Shown here: piece after piece, positions 61,447 through 64,000 of the stretch | Position numbering within the stretch: the stretch's first letter is position 1 | Layout of the letters: each line of letters begins with the position of its first letter | DNA from: Flavobacterium sp. LC2016-13 | Lineage (GTDB): Bacteria; Bacteroidota; Bacteroidia; Flavobacteriales; Flavobacteriaceae | Direction: 5' to 3' | Assembly (NCBI RefSeq): GCF_009707955.1 | Contig: NZ_WMDQ01000012.1 | Span: forward strand, 1 to 64,000 | Length of the DNA: 64,000 nt | The notes under the pieces: model-generated | The model's input: the letters and a program-made list of their open reading frames with translations, nothing else | What the model was told of the DNA's origin: nothing | Database searches by the model: none | Translations under genes and position numbers: made by a program

Positions 61447-62089
61447 AGAGGGAGGCCCATCCATTTTATTAGGTACTGTTTTTGCAGTTGCTGTACTTTT
61501 AATTGCTGACAAATTCATTGATATCACCTGGCTAAGAATGCTTGTGCAAATTGCCGGTTTAGTGGTATTGATTATTATTTTGCAATTTTTCAGAAATCCA
61601 AAAAGAATCGCAATTAGAAACAGTGATCACATTCTTGCTCCTGTAGACGGAAAAGTTGTGGTTATTGAAGAAGTATATGAAGGTGAATTTTTTAAAGATA
61701 AACGTTTACAGGTTTCTATCTTTATGTCACCAATAAACGTTCACGTAACTCGTTACGCTATGGACGGTATTATAAAATTCAGTAAATACCATCCGGGAAA
61801 ATTTTTAGTTGCTTGGCATCCAAAAGCAAGTGAAGAAAATGAAAGAACTACGGTTGTTATTGAAAATGAAACTTTTGGTCAAATATTGTACAGACAAATT
61901 GCCGGAGCTTTAGCACGAAGAATTGTAAATTACGCTCAGGAAGGAATGCAGGTTGTTCAGGGAACTGACGCCGGTTTTATAAAATTTGGTTCAAGAGTAG
62001 ATTTATTTTTACCTTTAGGTACTCCAATTAATGTAGAATTAAACCAAAAAGCAATTGGAGGTAAAACTATTATCGCTACAAAAGCATAA
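61436..62089 (+). CDS. psd: phosphatidylserine decarboxylase-family protein
   Basis: The 217-residue protein is the short, archaeal-type (PSD-A) decarboxylase with two N-terminal membrane spans. Features are FFRNPKRIAIRNSDHILAPV, IFMSPINVHVTRYAMDG and the C-terminal self-cleavage site FIKFGSRVDLFLP, where the Ser becomes the pyruvoyl cofactor. It converts phosphatidylserine to phosphatidylethanolamine. The next gene begins immediately after its stop. Confidence 0.93.
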   Translation: MFHKEGGPSILLGTVFAVAVLLIADKFIDITWLRMLVQIAGLVVLIIILQFFRNPKRIAIRNSDHILAPVDGKVVVIEEVYEGEFFKDKRLQVSIFMSPINVHVTRYAMDGIIKFSKYHPGKFLVAWHPKASEENERTTVVIENETFGQILYRQIAGALARRIVNYAQEGMQVVQGTDAGFIKFGSRVDLFLPLGTPINVELNQKAIGGKTIIATKA

Positions 62090-62359
62090 ATGACTGTAAA
62101 AGATTTAGATACTCGCTTTTTAGAGGCTGTTGAAACTGCTTTAAAAATGACTCAGGCTTCGCTGCCACAGGATGTGCAGTTAAGACTTTATGCGAATTAC
62201 AAACAGGCAACTTTTGGAACCGCAGTATACAATCAATCTGAAAATTTTGATTTGCGCGATGCTTTTAAAACAAATGCATGGATGCAGATTAGTCATATTT
62301 CGATTGATGAAGCAAAAGAAAATTACATTGCTATAATTAATTCTTTAACATCAAAATAA
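62090..62359 (+). CDS. acyl-CoA-binding protein
   Basis: The 89-residue four-helix protein matches the ACBP family: FLEAVETALKMTQASLPQDV, then LRLYANYKQATFG and a C-terminal EAKENYIAIINSL. It binds long-chain acyl-CoA in the cytoplasm. Its place directly behind psd in a phospholipid operon fits a role in lipid handling. ACBP is mostly eukaryotic, but is known in a minority of bacteria including this group. Confidence 0.9.
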   Translation: MTVKDLDTRFLEAVETALKMTQASLPQDVQLRLYANYKQATFGTAVYNQSENFDLRDAFKTNAWMQISHISIDEAKENYIAIINSLTSK

Positions 62360-62367
62360 TTAATATT

Positions 62368-63153
62368 ATGAAGAAAAAGATCTTTAGATTGACAATTTTG
62401 GCTTCATTTTTAGTTTTGTTTTCTTGTAATGATAGTAATAAGCTAACTGAAGTTGTCGAGGTTCCTTTACCAACAAAAGAAGAAAAAATAACGATTGGTT
62501 CGCCTGAAGATGTAAAAATTGAACCTGGTTCATTTGGCATTACAAAATTGCCTTTTGCTTATGATGGGCTGGCTCCTGAAATTCGTTCGCTTACCTTAGA
62601 AACACATTATTCTAAACATTATGTATCGTATACTAATAACCTGAATAAAGAAATTGTATCTACAGAGTATGAAAATATGTCTATTGAAGATATCCTGAAA
62701 AAACTGGATCTCAACAATGCCAAGCTTCGTCAAAATGCAGGCGGATACTACAATCATACATTATATTTTAATATTTTAACGCCAAAAAAAGAGCAAACTC
62801 CTAAAGATACTTTAGCAGGTTCTATTAATAAGGAATTTGGTTCTTTTAGTAATCTTACCAATCAGTTTAAAGGTCAGGCTACAAAACAATTCGGTTCCGG
62901 ATGGGTTTGGCTTGTCGTTGATAAACTTGGAAAACTACAAGTTACTACAACAGAAAATCAAGATAATCCTTTAATGAAAAATGCTTTGATTCCCGGAACT
63001 CCTATTTTAGGAATTGATTTATGGGAACACGCTTATTACCTTGATTATCAAAACAGAAAAGGAAGTTATATTGATGCTTTTTATCAACATATTAATTGGG
63101 ATAAAGTAAACGAAAATTACAAAGAGGCATTAAAAAAAGTTAAAAAAATATAA
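62368..63153 (+). CDS. Fe/Mn superoxide dismutase, lipoprotein form
   Basis: A lipoprotein signal (KKKIFRLTILASFLVLFSC) and a 45-residue linker precede the normal dismutase domain. Metal ligands are His in LETHYSKHYVSYTN, His in GGYYNHTLYFNIL, and Asp and His in GIDLWEHAYYLDYQNRKG. The membrane anchor implies action outside the cytoplasm, unlike the usual SodA/SodB. It sits nine bases behind the ACBP gene and ends in a good terminator. Confidence 0.92.
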   Translation: MKKKIFRLTILASFLVLFSCNDSNKLTEVVEVPLPTKEEKITIGSPEDVKIEPGSFGITKLPFAYDGLAPEIRSLTLETHYSKHYVSYTNNLNKEIVSTEYENMSIEDILKKLDLNNAKLRQNAGGYYNHTLYFNILTPKKEQTPKDTLAGSINKEFGSFSNLTNQFKGQATKQFGSGWVWLVVDKLGKLQVTTTENQDNPLMKNALIPGTPILGIDLWEHAYYLDYQNRKGSYIDAFYQHINWDKVNENYKEALKKVKKI

Positions 63154-63156
63154 AAC

Positions 63157-63192
63157 AAAAAGCTGATACAAATTAAAGTATCAGCTTTTTTT
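63157..63192 (+). terminator. intrinsic terminator after the superoxide dismutase gene
   Basis: A 13-bp stem (63157-63169 with 63178-63190, core AGCTGATAC/GTATCAGCT) around an eight-base loop ends in a T tract. Confidence 0.88.
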
Positions 63193-63419
63193 CTTTAGAG
63201 ACAAAAATCAATTATACTATTTGGCGTATTTATCTGATAATTCATCTACAAAATAGCTTCATTTTTCTCTAAACCACTCGCTCCCATTTCATTTTTTTCC
63301 GTATATAAATATAAAATCAATTCATTTAGGATATTTTGTAATAACTTACATTACAATCATCTTGATGTCTTAATAAATGAAACAAAATGTTCTTTTGAAA
63401 AATAGTAAAGTAAGTTATT

Positions 63420-64000
63420 TTGAAAATTAAATTGATCCTTATTTCGTGTATGTCTTTGGTATTCTTTGCTTGTGATGGCGGAGATAAACCAGTTTCTATT
63501 AATAATACTACAGAAATAATAAGTGAACCTGCTCAAAAGGTCATTCAAAATGAAAATTTTCAGTCTTTTTTAGATTCATCCCAAACATCAGATATTAAAT
63601 ATTCATCTGAACAATTAGACAATACGGAAGGTCTTTCTAATAGTTCTATAAATGCTATTTTTCAGGATTCTGAAAATCTACTTTGGATTGGCACATGGGA
63701 TGGTTTAAATCGATATGACGGAAGTAGTTTCAATATCTTCAGACCTGAACTAGGGAATAAAAATAGCTTAACCAATCAGGTCATTCTTAAAATTGATGAA
63801 GATGATAAAGGCAAAATCTGGATTTTAACCATTCACGGAATAAATCAGTATGATAAGAAAACAGGTCATTTTCAGCATTATTTTTTTTCAAGAAAAAATA
63901 TTCCGCCATTATCCGAATCTGAATTTAATCTGGCGCTTGATTCTTCTAAAAAAGTGTTTTGTGCAGCAAAAGATTGGGGAATTGGTTATTTTGACGGAAC
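63420..64000 (+). CDS. two-component-propeller sensor lipoprotein, N-terminal part (runs off window)
   Basis: A frame opening at TTG (63420) gives the signal KIKLILISCMSLVFFAC with a lipobox-like cysteine. No upstream ATG is in frame, and the first internal ATG (63450) would cut the signal in half. From about residue 70 it has two-component-regulator-propeller repeats: SSINAIFQDSENLLWIGTWD, then GLNRYDGSSFNIF, and a second unit with KGKIWILTIHGINQYD. Such propellers are the periplasmic sensors of hybrid histidine kinases or of shorter regulators. The output domain lies beyond the window, so the class cannot be fixed. Confidence 0.7.
   Translation, partial: MKIKLILISCMSLVFFACDGGDKPVSINNTTEIISEPAQKVIQNENFQSFLDSSQTSDIKYSSEQLDNTEGLSNSSINAIFQDSENLLWIGTWDGLNRYDGSSFNIFRPELGNKNSLTNQVILKIDEDDKGKIWILTIHGINQYDKKTGHFQHYFFSRKNIPPLSESEFNLALDSSKKVFCAAKDWGIGYFDG

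Overview
The window looks like a Flavobacterium chromosome (Bacteroidota, Flavobacteriia). It is AT-rich and lacks strong Shine-Dalgarno signals. It has TTG-N17-23-TAnnTTTG type promoters, a type IX secretion C-terminal tail, TPR-TM-AraC and two-component-propeller regulators, and a core gene order (pyrE, birA, rsfS, ftsH, cdsA, psd, acyl-CoA-binding protein) typical of flavobacteria. All identifications come from reading motifs by eye; no database search was run.

Region 1, about 1-5.3 kb, is rearranged DNA. It begins with what looks like an IS21-type insertion-sequence end fused to the last 58 codons of an AraC regulator. A sigma-54 activator truncated at its 5' end follows, then a low-GC hypothetical gene split by an in-frame stop, a degenerate tRNA-like sequence, and a tRNA T-arm fragment next to 11-bp direct repeats. 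This reads as a scarred integration hotspot.

Region 2, about 5.3-19.1 kb, holds two divergent RiPP (ribosomally made, modified peptide) clusters and is the most interesting part. The minus-strand operon encodes an outer-membrane barrel protein, a 58-residue precursor, a radical SAM/SPASM maturase of the FxsB/three-residue-cyclophane type, a C39-peptidase ABC exporter and a 38-residue membrane peptide. The precursor ends in a double-glycine leader and an 18-residue core with three aromatic-X-X motifs spaced exactly five residues apart, so a triple-cyclophane peptide is predicted. The plus-strand cluster encodes a split LanB dehydratase, a TPR-AraC regulator, a 48-residue lanthipeptide-like precursor whose core has Thr/Ser but no Cys, and an exported prolyl oligopeptidase. 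No LanC is present.

Region 3, about 19.2-22.9 kb, is a small lipoprotein gene followed by a tyrosine-recombinase module (zinc-ribbon/double-HTH protein, integrase, membrane coiled-coil protein, HTH protein). It abuts the dnaK terminator and probably marks the right edge of a genomic island.

Region 4, about 23-64 kb, is mainly core chromosome. It holds dnaK, a Na+/H+ antiporter, metabolic and envelope genes, a T9SS pectate-lyase-like protein, a ModF-like ATPase, an RluD-type pseudouridine synthase, ddl, coaD, a DbpA-type helicase, an M14 peptidase, pyrE, birA, rsfS, ftsH, cdsA, psd, a lipoprotein superoxide dismutase and the start of a propeller sensor. It is punctuated by dispersed inverted repeats. 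A low-GC three-gene cassette of unknown function (51.0-53.9 kb) sits beside a relic of a second M14 peptidase gene and a large GC-rich inverted repeat, and is a candidate accessory, possibly defence, module.
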